From: Planctomycetota bacterium
GTDB lineage: Bacteria > Planctomycetota > UBA1135 > GCA-002748355
NCBI GenBank assembly: GCA_002685965.1
Contig: NYZE01000144.1
Coordinates: 1-62,555, forward strand
Length of the DNA stretch: 62,555 nucleotides
Reading direction: 5' to 3'
Under the pieces are notes generated by a model, which was not told the DNA's origin, did not search any database, and saw only the letters and a list, made by a program, of their open reading frames with translations. The position numbers and the translations under genes were made by a program. Below, in pieces: positions 1 through 8,858 of the stretch (positions are counted from its first letter, which is position 1; each line of letters opens with the position of its first letter).

Positions 1-144
1 GTAGACGGCGCCCTTGGTCACCCCAGCCCGCGCAGCGAGTTCGTCGAGGGAGGCACCGCGGAAACCGACATGGGCGAAATCGATGGCTGCCATCTCTTCC
101 AGCTCCGGACGGAGCTCTTCTCGCAGCGGCCTCGGCACGATCAC
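1..144 (-). CDS. TetR-family transcriptional regulator, N-terminal fragment
   Basis: Only the first 48 codons are in the window; the gene runs off the left edge. The peptide ends in a typical TetR DNA-binding helix-turn-helix, with GFRGASLDELAARAGVTKG followed by AVY, matching the family pattern of a Gly-x-x-x-(T/S) turn, an (I/L)A..AGV recognition region and G.(L/V)Y. The start chosen is GTG at 144; an in-frame ATG at 177 would add 11 residues but lies inside the inverted repeat at 154-196. The gene is divergent from lipA, so local control of itself and the lipA-dehydrogenase operon is a reasonable inference. The ligand-binding domain is not visible, so no effector can be proposed. Confidence 0.72.
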   Translation of the reverse strand, partial: MIVPRPLREELRPELEEMAAIDFAHVGFRGASLDELAARAGVTKGAVY

Positions 145-153
145 AAGGGTATG

Positions 154-196
154 ACATACTATAGGGGATGTCAACATGGGATACGCTATAGTATGT
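154..196. promoter_or_regulatory. Inverted repeat, candidate TetR-type operator
   Basis: The arms ACATACTATAG (154-164) and CTATAGTATGT (186-196) are perfect 11-bp reverse complements with a 21-bp spacer. The element sits between the divergent TetR-like gene and lipA. It is AT-rich in a G+C-rich region, as expected for a promoter/operator. TetR proteins commonly bind such palindromes in divergent promoters, so this is the obvious operator candidate. Binding itself is inferred. Confidence 0.55.
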
Positions 197-307
197 AGTG
201 GCCCAACCCCGGCGTTGACTGAGCGGGGGAGCGTCCTAACCTTCGCCTATCCGTCGCGCCGATGTCATCGATGGCTACACAGCCTCGATGCCGCGTCAAC
301 CGCCTCG

Positions 308-1243
308 ATGACTTCCCCCGATATCCAAACACCCAGCTCGAATGGCCGCTACGGCACCGTCAAGGCAGGCCGCAAGCCGTCGTGGCTACGCATGCAGTTG
401 CCGGGGGGTGAGAGCTTCGCGCGTATCTCGGGCTTGCTGGGAGAACGTGGCCTGCACACGGTCTGCGAGGAGGCTCGTTGCCCCAACCTCGGCGAGTGCT
501 GGGCCGGGGGCACTGCCACCATGATGGTGCTTGGGGACGTTTGCACCCGCGGTTGCCGCTTCTGTGCCGTCAACACGGGTGATCCGTCAGGGGTCGTCGA
601 TGCCGAGGAGCCCGTCAAGGTTGGTGAGGCCTGCGAGTTGATGGAGCTGAAATACGTCGTCCTCACCTCGGTCGATCGGGACGACCTGCCCGATGGCGGC
701 GCGGCTCACTTCGCGGCTTGCGTCCGGGAAACCAGGGCCCGGGTGGACGGAATCCTGGTCGAGTGCCTGACACCCGACTTTCAGGGGGACCATGCCGCGG
801 TCCGGACCCTCGTCGAGTCTGGTCTAGACGTCTTTGGTCACAACCTGGAGACCGTGCGCAGCCTGACGCCGCGAGTCCGGGATCGCCGAGCGACCTACGA
901 TCAATCCCTCGACGTTCTGCGAACGGCGCGCTCCATGCGGGCGGGTCTGGTCACCAAGTCGTCGCTGATGCTTGGCCTCGGTGAAACCGAGCGCGAGTTG
1001 GACCAGGTGTTCGCAGACCTCCGCGAAGCGGGGGTCGAGATTTTGACGCTCGGGCAATACCTGCGCCCGAGCATGTTCCACCTGCCGGTAAAGGAATACC
1101 TCACACCTGCTCGCTTCGATGCCTACCGGCAACGGGCGCTCGCCTGCGGGTTCGCCTGCGTCGTCGCTGGCCCCATGGTGCGCAGCTCCTACCGGGCTGC
1201 TGAGTTCTGGCGCGAGTCGAGGTTAGGTGCTGTTTCTGTTTGA
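308..1243 (+). CDS. lipA: Lipoyl synthase
   Basis: Radical SAM enzyme that inserts two sulfurs into octanoyl groups on E2 and other lipoyl domains, the last step of lipoate cofactor assembly. From the ATG at 308 the protein is 311 aa, normal for LipA. It carries both family clusters: the auxiliary 4Fe-4S motif C53-x4-C58-x5-C64 and the radical-SAM motif CTRGCRFC (C79, C83, C86). The C-terminal RSSYRAAE segment is also typical, its first Ser being a cluster ligand in the family. An upstream in-frame ATG at 176 would add 44 poorly LipA-like residues and would begin inside the inverted repeat, so 308 is preferred. The gene lies 36 bp upstream of the E1alpha gene, coupling lipoylation to the complex that needs it. 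Confidence 0.95.
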   Translation: MTSPDIQTPSSNGRYGTVKAGRKPSWLRMQLPGGESFARISGLLGERGLHTVCEEARCPNLGECWAGGTATMMVLGDVCTRGCRFCAVNTGDPSGVVDAEEPVKVGEACELMELKYVVLTSVDRDDLPDGGAAHFAACVRETRARVDGILVECLTPDFQGDHAAVRTLVESGLDVFGHNLETVRSLTPRVRDRRATYDQSLDVLRTARSMRAGLVTKSSLMLGLGETERELDQVFADLREAGVEILTLGQYLRPSMFHLPVKEYLTPARFDAYRQRALACGFACVVAGPMVRSSYRAAEFWRESRLGAVSV

Positions 1244-1279
1244 CCCCGTTCTGATGGCAGCCGGAAGAAGGTCGAGGAC

Positions 1280-2446
1280 GTGACTACGAACGATCGCAAG
1301 ACAGACCGCAGCACGAAGGCCAACTCTTCGGGAACACGCGGCAGTTCGCCTGTGCTGAGCGTCATCGATGCCACCGGCAAGGTGTCTCGCTCGCGCGACC
1401 CGAGCCTCTCGAAGGAGGAGTTGCTCAAGCTCTACGCGACGATTGTGCGCACGAGAGTCATGGAGGAGCGGGCACTCAACCTGCAACGCCAAGGGCGGAT
1501 AGGGTTTTACGTTCCCTGCAGTGGTCAGGAGGCGAGCCACATCGGCACCGCTGCCGCGCTGCGCGATGAGGACTGGATATTCCCGGCCTACCGTCAGGCG
1601 GGAATCCCGCTGCTACGCAACGTGCCGATGCAGCAGATCATCGACGAGTGGTACGGCAATGACGGCGACATCTGCAAGGGTCGCCAAATGCCGGTGCATT
1701 ACTCGTTCCGGCAGGCTCGTTTGGTTTCGATCAGCTCGCCGATCTCTACGCAGCTTACGCAGGCTGTCGGCGCGGCGATGGCGGCACGTTACCTCGACGA
1801 GGACAGCGTCGTGCTCAGCTATTGCGGTGACGGCGGCACGAGCGAGAACGACTTTCACGCAGCGCTCAACTTCGCCGGGGTCTACAAGGCACCGGTCGTG
1901 TTCGTCTGCGAAAACAACCATTGGGCGATCTCGACGCCGCTCGAGTGCCAAACGGCGTCCGAGACCATGGCGATCAAGGCTGAGGCCTACGGCTTCCCGG
2001 GCGTGCGAGTTGATGGCAACGACATCCTCGCGGTGTACCAAGTGGCGAAGGAAGCGATCGAACGTGCTCGCAAGGGCAAGGGCCCGACGCTGATCGAAAC
2101 GCTGACGTATCGCATGGGGCCGCACAGCTCGTCGGACGACCCGACACGCTATCGCGAGGCCAACGAGGTCGAGTCGTGGCGGCAGAGGGATCCGCTCGAC
2201 CTCTTCCGCAAGTACCTGAAGGGGAAGCGACTCCTGACGCAGGCGATCGACGACGAGATCCACAACGCAGCGCGCGAAGAGGTCAACGAGGCTGTCAAGC
2301 AAGCCGAGGACAAGGCGACTCCGTCGGTCTCGTCGATGTTCGAAGACGTGTATCGCGACCCGACGCCGCAGCTTCTCGAGCAACGCGACGATCTGTTGTC
2401 GCTCGGCGAGGCATCGGCCGGGTCCGAAGGTTTTTTCCCCCTCTAG
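1280..2446 (+). CDS. pdhA: 2-oxoacid dehydrogenase E1 alpha subunit, PDH-like
   Basis: Thiamine-diphosphate-dependent E1alpha (388 aa), which with E1beta decarboxylates pyruvate or a related 2-oxoacid and passes the acyl group to lipoyl-E2. The TPP/Mg site is visible as GDG at 183-185 through ENN at 211-213. The loop following the active site reads GPHSSSDDPTRYR (280-292); the MGPH form resembles Gram-positive-type pyruvate dehydrogenase E1alpha. The start is GTG at 1280, with a purine-rich AGAAGG 8 nt upstream. First dehydrogenase gene of the operon, 36 bp after lipA and 27 bp before E1beta. A paralogous E1alpha occurs downstream (4859-5929). Pyruvate as substrate is inferred; a branched-chain 2-oxoacid is the main alternative. 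Confidence 0.9.
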   Translation: MTTNDRKTDRSTKANSSGTRGSSPVLSVIDATGKVSRSRDPSLSKEELLKLYATIVRTRVMEERALNLQRQGRIGFYVPCSGQEASHIGTAAALRDEDWIFPAYRQAGIPLLRNVPMQQIIDEWYGNDGDICKGRQMPVHYSFRQARLVSISSPISTQLTQAVGAAMAARYLDEDSVVLSYCGDGGTSENDFHAALNFAGVYKAPVVFVCENNHWAISTPLECQTASETMAIKAEAYGFPGVRVDGNDILAVYQVAKEAIERARKGKGPTLIETLTYRMGPHSSSDDPTRYREANEVESWRQRDPLDLFRKYLKGKRLLTQAIDDEIHNAAREEVNEAVKQAEDKATPSVSSMFEDVYRDPTPQLLEQRDDLLSLGEASAGSEGFFPL

Positions 2447-2473
2447 CAGCCCCCGAAGAAAGGGAGCACGACC

Positions 2474-3448
2474 ATGACCCCGATGACCCTGCTCGAGGGA
2501 ATCCGCGACGGCCTGATCACGGAGATGAATGGCGACGACCGCGTGCTCGTGTTTGGCGAGGACGTTGGCCGCAACGGCGGCGTCTTTCGCACGACTGATG
2601 GCCTCCAGGAGATGTTCGGCGAGAAGCGCTGTTTCGATACACCGCTGTCGGAGTGCGGCATCATCGGTGCCGCGATCGGCATGGCGGTCTACGGCCTGCG
2701 CCCCGTGCCCGAGATCCAGTTCCAGGACTTCATCTTCCCTGCATTCGACCAGATCGTGTCGGAGGCGGCCAAGATGCGCTATCGCTCGGGTGGCGAGTTC
2801 ACGGTGCCGATGGTGATCCGCACGCCCTACGGCGGCGGTATCCGTGGCGGCCACTATCACTCGCAGTCGGGTGAAGTCCACTTCACGCACACCCCTGGGC
2901 TGAAGGTCGTCGTGCCGTCGACGCCTGCCGATGCCAAGGGGCTACTGATCTCGTCCATCCGTGACGACGACCCGGTCATGTTCCTCGAGCCCAAGAAGAT
3001 CTACCGCACGCTCAAGGGGGAAGTGCCGGAAGGCGAACACGCCGTGCCGCTCGGCGTCGGCCGCATCGCGCGCGAAGGCACCGACTGCACGGTCGTCGCC
3101 TGGGGCGCGATGATCGAGATCTGCGAGAAGGCCGCCGAAGAGCTGCAGAAGAGCGGCAAGAGCATCGAGATCGTCGACCCGCGCACGCTGGTGCCGCTGG
3201 ATGAGAAGATCATCCTCGACTCGGTCAAGAAGACCGGTCGTCTCGTCACCGTCTACGAGGCACCGCGCACGTCGGGCTTCGGCGGTGAGATCGCTGCGAT
3301 CGTTGCCGAGAAAGCGATCGAATACCTCGAGGGGCCGATCGTCCGCGTTGCCGGGTTTGACACGCCGTTTCCCTACGCACTGGAGGGCATCTACATGCCC
3401 GACGTGCGACGCGTCGTACGCGGCATCGAGAAGACGTTCACCTGGTAG
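2474..3448 (+). CDS. pdhB: 2-oxoacid dehydrogenase E1 beta subunit
   Basis: The beta chain (324 aa) of heterotetrameric E1, a transketolase-like Pyr domain plus C-terminal domain. Family hallmarks are GEDVGRNGGVFR near residue 28, FDTPLSECGIIGAAIGMA (family active-site glutamate region), EIQFQDFIFPAFDQI, and RTPYGGGIRGGHYHSQS. The C-terminal VDPRTLVPLD and TVYEAPRTSGFGGEIAA segments are also typical. The ATG start follows AAAGGGAGC. It is the only E1beta in the window, flanked by two E1alpha genes, so it may have to pair with both. Confidence 0.93.
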   Translation: MTPMTLLEGIRDGLITEMNGDDRVLVFGEDVGRNGGVFRTTDGLQEMFGEKRCFDTPLSECGIIGAAIGMAVYGLRPVPEIQFQDFIFPAFDQIVSEAAKMRYRSGGEFTVPMVIRTPYGGGIRGGHYHSQSGEVHFTHTPGLKVVVPSTPADAKGLLISSIRDDDPVMFLEPKKIYRTLKGEVPEGEHAVPLGVGRIAREGTDCTVVAWGAMIEICEKAAEELQKSGKSIEIVDPRTLVPLDEKIILDSVKKTGRLVTVYEAPRTSGFGGEIAAIVAEKAIEYLEGPIVRVAGFDTPFPYALEGIYMPDVRRVVRGIEKTFTW

Positions 3449-3486
3449 GCGCCACGGGCACAGAACCCGAGATTAGAGGAGGAGAT

Positions 3487-4857
3487 ATGGCGTTGAAGGA
3501 GTTCAAGCTTCCGGACATCGGCGAAGGCGTCGCGGAAGGCGAAATCGTCAGCTGGAAGGTCGCGGTAGGTGACACCGTCGAGGAAGAGCAGGACTTCGTT
3601 GAAGTCATGACCGACAAGGCCACTGTCACGATCACGATGCCTTGGCCCGGCGTCATCCACGAACTCAAGGTCAACGATGGCGACGTCGTGCCCGTGGAGA
3701 CGGTCATCGCCGTGATCGACACTGCAGTGGGGGCGAGTGGCGCCGGTCGAGAAGAGGCGTCCCAACCCGAGGCGCAGCCTGAACCCGAGACACAGCCCGA
3801 ACCCGAGGCGCAGCCCGAACCAGTCGCTGCGGCGCCGGCCGCGCGCATTGCGGCAGCGACCCCTCCGGCGAGTCCTGGCCGCGTGCTGGCGGCTCCTGGG
3901 ACGCGACGTCGTGCCCGCGAGGCGGGCGTTGACCTGTCCATCGTGTCCGGCACTGGACCGAACGGCCGGGTCACCAACGAGGATCTTGCACAACACCTAG
4001 TGAACGGGGGCAGGCAGGCGCCGGTGGCGTCCCCGACCACGGTGTCCCCGACCACGGTGTCCCCGACCACGGTGTCCCCGACCACGGCGCTACCGCTTAC
4101 GGCAGCGCCCATGCACGATTTCTCACCCGGCAGCGTCGCGCCTCCTGCGGTTGCCGGGCTCGAAGAGCGCGTGCCGTTCCGTGGTGTGCGCAAGAAGATC
4201 TCCGAGGCGATGACGCAGTCCAAGTTCACCGCGACGCACTTCACGGTCGTCGAGGACGTCGACGTCACGGATCTCGTGGCGCTGCGCGATGAGATCAAGT
4301 CAGCCTATGCGGACATGGGCATCAAGGTTACCTACACGCCGTTCTTGATGAAGGCGGTCGTCGCCGGGCTGCGCGAGCAGCCTTGGCTTAACTCGACACT
4401 CGACGAGACGACGCAAGAGGTCGTGCTCAAGCGCTACTACAACCTCGGCATCGCGACCGACACGGACAACGGACTCATCGTACCGGTGATCCGCGACGTG
4501 GACCGCAAGAGCATCGTGCAGTTGTCGGTCGAGCTGCAAGAGCTCGTTCAGCGCACGCGCGAGGGCAAGGTGCAAACCGAGGACCTACAGGGCGGCACAT
4601 TCACGATCACGAACGCTGGCAGCCTTGGTGGCCTGATGGCGACACCCATCATCAACTTCCCTGAAGTGGCCATCCTCGGCGCGCACAAGATCCACGACGC
4701 CCCGCGTGTTGTCGACGGCGAGATCCGTGTGCGCAAGGTCATGTACCTGTCATGCTCGATCGACCACAGGATCGTCGATGGCGCAGCCGGCGTGCGCTTC
4801 TTGAACGTGTTGGCGCGCTGTCTGTCCGACCCGCGCAACTTGTTACTGGAAGCCTGA
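3487..4857 (+). CDS. pdhC: Dihydrolipoamide acyltransferase, E2 core subunit
   Basis: E2 (456 aa) carries the swinging lipoyl arm and transfers the acyl group to CoA. Domains in order: one lipoyl domain (about 3-78, lipoyl-lysine K44 in MTDKA); a Pro/Glu-rich linker of QPEPE-type repeats (about 93-113); a peripheral subunit-binding domain (about 133-171); a second linker of SPTTV repeats (182-200) encoded by a 15-bp tandem repeat; and the catalytic domain (about 226-456) with the active-site motif DHRIVDG (426-432). The start is preceded by a strong AGGAGG Shine-Dalgarno. Acyl specificity cannot be read from the sequence; the context fits pyruvate or branched-chain 2-oxoacids. Confidence 0.94.
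   Translation: MALKEFKLPDIGEGVAEGEIVSWKVAVGDTVEEEQDFVEVMTDKATVTITMPWPGVIHELKVNDGDVVPVETVIAVIDTAVGASGAGREEASQPEAQPEPETQPEPEAQPEPVAAAPAARIAAATPPASPGRVLAAPGTRRRAREAGVDLSIVSGTGPNGRVTNEDLAQHLVNGGRQAPVASPTTVSPTTVSPTTVSPTTALPLTAAPMHDFSPGSVAPPAVAGLEERVPFRGVRKKISEAMTQSKFTATHFTVVEDVDVTDLVALRDEIKSAYADMGIKVTYTPFLMKAVVAGLREQPWLNSTLDETTQEVVLKRYYNLGIATDTDNGLIVPVIRDVDRKSIVQLSVELQELVQRTREGKVQTEDLQGGTFTITNAGSLGGLMATPIINFPEVAILGAHKIHDAPRVVDGEIRVRKVMYLSCSIDHRIVDGAAGVRFLNVLARCLSDPRNLLLEA
4029..4088 (+). repeat. 15-bp tandem repeat in the E2 linker
   Basis: Four consecutive copies of GTCCCCGACCACGGT (4029-4043, 4044-4058, 4059-4073, 4074-4088; the last copy ends GGC). The unit is five codons, so copy-number change would keep the frame. 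It encodes the flexible SPTTV linker between the subunit-binding and catalytic domains. Confidence 0.97.
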
Positions 4858-4858
4858 G

Positions 4859-5929
4859 TTGTCTGCACCGACCGAGCTGATCGGAATCCTGTCGGAAACG
4901 GGCAAGGTGCCGAAACGACGCCTGCCCGACCTCGACGGCGAAGCCTTCGTGGAGCTGTACCGCGACATGGTCCGTATCCGGGTGTTCGACAAGCGGATGC
5001 TGGCGCTGCAACGGCAGGGTCGCATCGGATTCTACGGGCCGGTCAAAGGCCAGGAAGCGACGATCGTCGCCTGTGCGCGTGCTGTGGGGTCGACCGACTG
5101 GATCGTCCCAGCGCTGCGCGAGGGTGCGATCGCGATGATGCGCGGCCTGCCCCTCGAGTTCGCGGTGGCGCAGCTCATCGGCAACGACATGGACCTGTGC
5201 AAGGGTCGGCAGATGCCGTGCCACTACACCTGGAGCAAGGGTCGCTACGTGGCGATGTCGTCGGTCATCGGCACGCAGATCACACATGCGACTGGCCTGG
5301 CCATGGCAGCCAAGTACTCCGAACGCGACGAAGTCGTGCTCGGGTTTCTCGGCGATGGCGCGACCAGCAGTAACGACTTCCACAGCGGCCTCAACTTCGC
5401 GGCTGTCTATAGCGCGCCGGTGGTGTTCGTGTGCCAGAACAACCAGTGGTCCATTTCGGTTCCGTTCTCGCAGCAAACCGCCACCGAGACGGTCGCGGTC
5501 AAGGCCAAGGCCTATGGCATGCCGGCCAGACGGGTTGACGGGAACGACGTGCTTGCTGTACTCGATGTCGTTGGCCGAGCGGTAGGGCGTGCGCGTGGCG
5601 GTGATGGACCGACGCTGGTCGAGGCCGTGACCTATCGCCAGCTAGGGCACAGCTCATCTGATGATCCGACGCGCTACCGCGACGACGCGGAGGTCAAGGC
5701 GTGGCTGGCCCGCGACCCGATCGCTCGCTACCGCAAGTTCCTCGATGTGGAGGGGTTGTGGGACGACGAACGCGACACGGAGTTCGTTGATGAGGTCGAC
5801 GGTGAGATCAGCCGCGTCGTGCGCGAAGCCGAGGCAGCGCCGCCACTCGACCCGAGGACCCTTACCTCCGACGTCTTTGCACGGACCGACCCACGTCTCG
5901 AGGAGCACTTCCGCGAGGAACACCCATGA
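4859..5929 (+). CDS. Second 2-oxoacid dehydrogenase E1 alpha subunit
   Basis: A second, intact E1alpha (356 aa), clearly paralogous to the one at 1280-2446: GRIGFYGPVKGQEA, NDMDLCKGRQMPCHY and the TPP motif GDG (165-167) to NN (194-195) align throughout. It lacks the longer N-terminal extension of the first copy. Its loop reads QLGHSSSDDPTRYR, closer to branched-chain 2-oxoacid dehydrogenase E1alpha than the MGPHSSSDD of the first copy. The start is TTG at 4859, one base after the E2 stop, and its 3' end overlaps the E3 start (ATGA). No second E1beta is present. A different substrate preference using the shared E1beta is inferred. Confidence 0.9.
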   Translation: MSAPTELIGILSETGKVPKRRLPDLDGEAFVELYRDMVRIRVFDKRMLALQRQGRIGFYGPVKGQEATIVACARAVGSTDWIVPALREGAIAMMRGLPLEFAVAQLIGNDMDLCKGRQMPCHYTWSKGRYVAMSSVIGTQITHATGLAMAAKYSERDEVVLGFLGDGATSSNDFHSGLNFAAVYSAPVVFVCQNNQWSISVPFSQQTATETVAVKAKAYGMPARRVDGNDVLAVLDVVGRAVGRARGGDGPTLVEAVTYRQLGHSSSDDPTRYRDDAEVKAWLARDPIARYRKFLDVEGLWDDERDTEFVDEVDGEISRVVREAEAAPPLDPRTLTSDVFARTDPRLEEHFREEHP

Positions 5930-7323
5930 GCTTCGATGCTGTAGTAATTGGCGCCGGCCCGGCTGGCTACGTTTGCGCGATCCGTCTCGGGCAGCTCGGC
6001 CAGAAGGTAGCGATCATCGAAGGTCAAAACTTCGGCGGCGTGTGTCTCAACGTCGGCTGCATCCCGAGCAAGGCGCTTATCTCGGCGGCCAAGCTCGTGC
6101 ACAAGGTCAAGAACGCATCCAAGATGGGTGTCCATGTCGATGGCGTGCGCGTCGACCTCGACCAGATGCTCGCGTGGAAGGGCAAGATCGTCGAGCAGCT
6201 CACGAGTGGGGTGAAGCACCTGCTCGACAAGAACGGCGTCGAGATCATCGAAGGAATGGGACGCGTCACGGCACCTAGCCGTGTCGAAGTCCAGTCCGAG
6301 GATGGCGTGCGCGTCGTCGAGACCAAGCACATCGTCATCGCGACGGGGTCGCACCCAATTGAGATTCCTGGCTTCCCGTTCGACGACGAGGACGTCTGGT
6401 CATCGAGCGAAGCGCTTACCCCGAAGCAACTGCCGAAGAGCCTTCTCGTGATCGGTGGCGGCTATATTGGCCTTGAGCTCGGCATCGTCTACCGACACCT
6501 CGGTTGCGACGTAACGGTCGTGGAGTTTCTCGACCGCGTGCTGCCCAACATGGATCCCGAGCTGTCCAAGGAGATGGCTCGCTCACTCAAGAAAAAGAAG
6601 ATCACCGTCAAGACCGGTGCGCGTGCGATCGGCTACGAGAAGATCGACGGTGGTCAGCTGCGCGTGCACGTCGAGGTCGAAGGCAAGGAGGAGTTCGTCG
6701 AGTGTGACGCCGTGCTCTCCTCAGTCGGCCGTGCGCCGAACGGCAAGGGGCTGGGGCTCGAGGAGATCGGCGTTGCCGTCGACGAGAGTGGGTTCATTGC
6801 AGTTGATGCACAGCGCCGAACAAACGTGCCGAGCGTGTTGGCCATAGGCGACGTCACCGGCCAACCGATGCTCGCGCACAAGGGCTCGGCCGAAGGTCTG
6901 GTCGCAGCAGCCGCGATCGCGGGCGACAAGGGTGCGGCGTTCGATCCCGCGGGTATCCCGTTGGTCGTCTTCACGGATCCAGAGATTGCTGCAGTCGGGC
7001 TGACAGAGGACGAGGCGCGTGAGCAAGGCTTCGACCCCGTGGTTGGCAAGTTTCCGTTCCGCGCGTCGGGCCGTGCGTTGTCGCTCGGAGAGATCGACGG
7101 GTGGACCAAGGTCATCGCTGACCGCGGCACCGACAAGGTTCTCGGCGTTCAGATGGTGGGCCCCGAGGTCACCGAGTTGATCGCCGAAGCGACGCTCGCG
7201 CTTGAGATGGGTGCGACGGCCAAGGACCTGGCGATGACGATTCACGCGCATCCGACCCTGCCAGAAACCCTCATGGAAGCCGCTGAGGATGTACACCGCA
7301 TGGCCGTGCACATCCTCACGTAG
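5926..7323 (+). CDS. lpdA: Dihydrolipoamide dehydrogenase, E3
   Basis: Flavoprotein (465 aa) that reoxidises dihydrolipoyl-E2 with NAD+. Features are the FAD dinucleotide fold GAGPAG (9-14), the redox disulfide C40-LNVG-C45, the NAD-binding GGGYIGLELG, the second FAD motif ending in LAIGDV, and the C-terminal HAHPTLPE (440-447) whose H442 is the catalytic base with a neighbouring Glu. The ATG overlaps the stop of the second E1alpha gene, so translation is probably coupled. It completes a five-gene complex operon. It could also serve other lipoyl systems such as glycine cleavage; none is seen here. Confidence 0.96.
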   Translation: MSFDAVVIGAGPAGYVCAIRLGQLGQKVAIIEGQNFGGVCLNVGCIPSKALISAAKLVHKVKNASKMGVHVDGVRVDLDQMLAWKGKIVEQLTSGVKHLLDKNGVEIIEGMGRVTAPSRVEVQSEDGVRVVETKHIVIATGSHPIEIPGFPFDDEDVWSSSEALTPKQLPKSLLVIGGGYIGLELGIVYRHLGCDVTVVEFLDRVLPNMDPELSKEMARSLKKKKITVKTGARAIGYEKIDGGQLRVHVEVEGKEEFVECDAVLSSVGRAPNGKGLGLEEIGVAVDESGFIAVDAQRRTNVPSVLAIGDVTGQPMLAHKGSAEGLVAAAAIAGDKGAAFDPAGIPLVVFTDPEIAAVGLTEDEAREQGFDPVVGKFPFRASGRALSLGEIDGWTKVIADRGTDKVLGVQMVGPEVTELIAEATLALEMGATAKDLAMTIHAHPTLPETLMEAAEDVHRMAVHILT

Positions 7324-7452
7324 CTCCGCTGGCATAGCGTGGTTCGATCGTGCCGGCCTTTGTCTGAATCGTCCGTCTGAATCGCCGCAGTTCGCTTGTT
7401 TGACCTGTGAGGCGTGACGGGGCGGAACGACCTCTAACGCCGCACGCGGCTG

Positions 7453-8811
7453 TCAGTTGCCCGTGACGAGCTTCTCGACGTCGCGTACTTCCTTCGGGGC
7501 CGCCTCGCTGAGCACACGGCAGCCACCGCGGGTGATCAACACATCGTCCTCGATGCGCACGCCGATGCCGCGGAGTTCCTTCGGCACGCGCTTGTCGTTC
7601 TTCTGGAAATAGAGACCGGGTTCGACGGTCGTGACCATGCCCGGCTGCATGAGCACGGACTTACCAGCCATTGTCTCGTACGGACCCACGTCGTGAACGT
7701 CCATGCCGAGCCAGTGCCCGAGGCCGTGCATGTACCAGGGCTTGTACTTTTCGTCGTCGACGAGCTTCTTGATGTTGCGCCCACGCAGCACGCCTAGTTC
7801 GACGAGGCCCTTCGTGAGTTCGCGGCGTGATAGGTCCAACAGCCGGCGAACCGGCGTACCGGGTTTGCACGCCTTGATGCACTTCTTCTGGCAGCGCAGC
7901 ACAACGTTGTAAACGGCGCGCTGTGCGTCGCTGAACTTGCGGGCGACTGGGAACGTGCGCGTGATGTCAGCGGAGTACTGCTCGTATTCAGCGCCGGCGT
8001 CGATCAGGAGCAAGTCGCCGCGTCGGATCTTCTGGTCGTTCTTGATGTAGTGCAGCGTGCAGGCATTCGCTCCGGAAGCGACGATCGAGTCGTAGCCGTT
8101 GCGCGGCGAACCATCGCGGCGGAACACCGCTTCCAGTTCGGCCTGGACCTCGTACTCGTACATGCCGGGTTGTGCGATTGCCATGGCGACGCGGTGGCCT
8201 GAGACCGAGATGTCAGAGGCACGTTGCAACCATTCGATCTCCATCGGCGACTTGATCCAGCGTTGTTCGTGGATGGCCGGTCGCGGGTCTACCATCGTCG
8301 GCAAACCCTGGTTGCGGCGTGGGCGACCGGTCCACCGCCGTGAGAAGTGATCGACCAGTGCCCGGTCGAAGGCTGGGTCGCACCCTAGGCCGTAGCCGAG
8401 CATGTCCCAGTCTTTGGATTCTTCCTCGAAGACGTCCCAGAACTCCTCGATCGGATGCGCGTCGTCCGCGCCGTACATCTTCTTTGCGCCGCGCACACCG
8501 GCGCGCTCGCCGTCCCACACTTCCATGGCCGGGTTGCGTGGGCGAACGAACAAGATCGTGCGTAGCCGTCCCTTGCCGTTTGGACCCTTGCCCTTGGGGA
8601 TCGCCAACAGGATCGACTCGGGCTCGTCGAAGCCGGTCAGATACTTGAAGTTGCTGTCCTGGCGATAGCTGTAGTGGACGTCACCGTTGCGCAGCACCTC
8701 GGGCGCAGAGCGGACCAAGAGTGGCGCTCCACGCAGCTGCTTGAGAATGGACTGTCGGCGGTCAGCGAAGACCCCGTTGGCGACGACACCGCTCGAGCGA
8801 GAAGTAGGCAT
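7453..8811 (-). CDS. pepP: Xaa-Pro aminopeptidase (M24B)
   Basis: Dinuclear metallopeptidase (452 aa) releasing N-terminal residues that precede proline. The N-terminal AMP_N domain is followed by a pita-bread catalytic domain with the metal ligands in order: [18 protein letters not shown] (two Asp), [13 protein letters not shown] (His), TTVEPGLY (Glu) and [10 protein letters not shown] (Glu). The start at 8811 begins MPTSRSSG; a longer reading to 8928 would run into the divergent acs gene and is rejected. No signal peptide is seen, so it is cytoplasmic. Its start lies 47 bp from that of acs, so the two share a short promoter region. Confidence 0.93.
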   Translation of the reverse strand: MPTSRSSGVVANGVFADRRQSILKQLRGAPLLVRSAPEVLRNGDVHYSYRQDSNFKYLTGFDEPESILLAIPKGKGPNGKGRLRTILFVRPRNPAMEVWDGERAGVRGAKKMYGADDAHPIEEFWDVFEEESKDWDMLGYGLGCDPAFDRALVDHFSRRWTGRPRRNQGLPTMVDPRPAIHEQRWIKSPMEIEWLQRASDISVSGHRVAMAIAQPGMYEYEVQAELEAVFRRDGSPRNGYDSIVASGANACTLHYIKNDQKIRRGDLLLIDAGAEYEQYSADITRTFPVARKFSDAQRAVYNVVLRCQKKCIKACKPGTPVRRLLDLSRRELTKGLVELGVLRGRNIKKLVDDEKYKPWYMHGLGHWLGMDVHDVGPYETMAGKSVLMQPGMVTTVEPGLYFQKNDKRVPKELRGIGVRIEDDVLITRGGCRVLSEAAPKEVRDVEKLVTGN

Positions 8812-8858
8812 GGTGGCAGAGCTTAACCTCTCTGGGGACGACAGGTAGGCTCTCGTCG

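Noticed and set aside
176..307. Upstream extension of lipA
   Set aside because: The extra 44 residues are not LipA-like and the start codon is inside the inverted repeat.
1613..2890. Long open frame on the minus strand
   Set aside because: It is antisense to pdhA/pdhB and has no family features; high G+C leaves long spurious frames.
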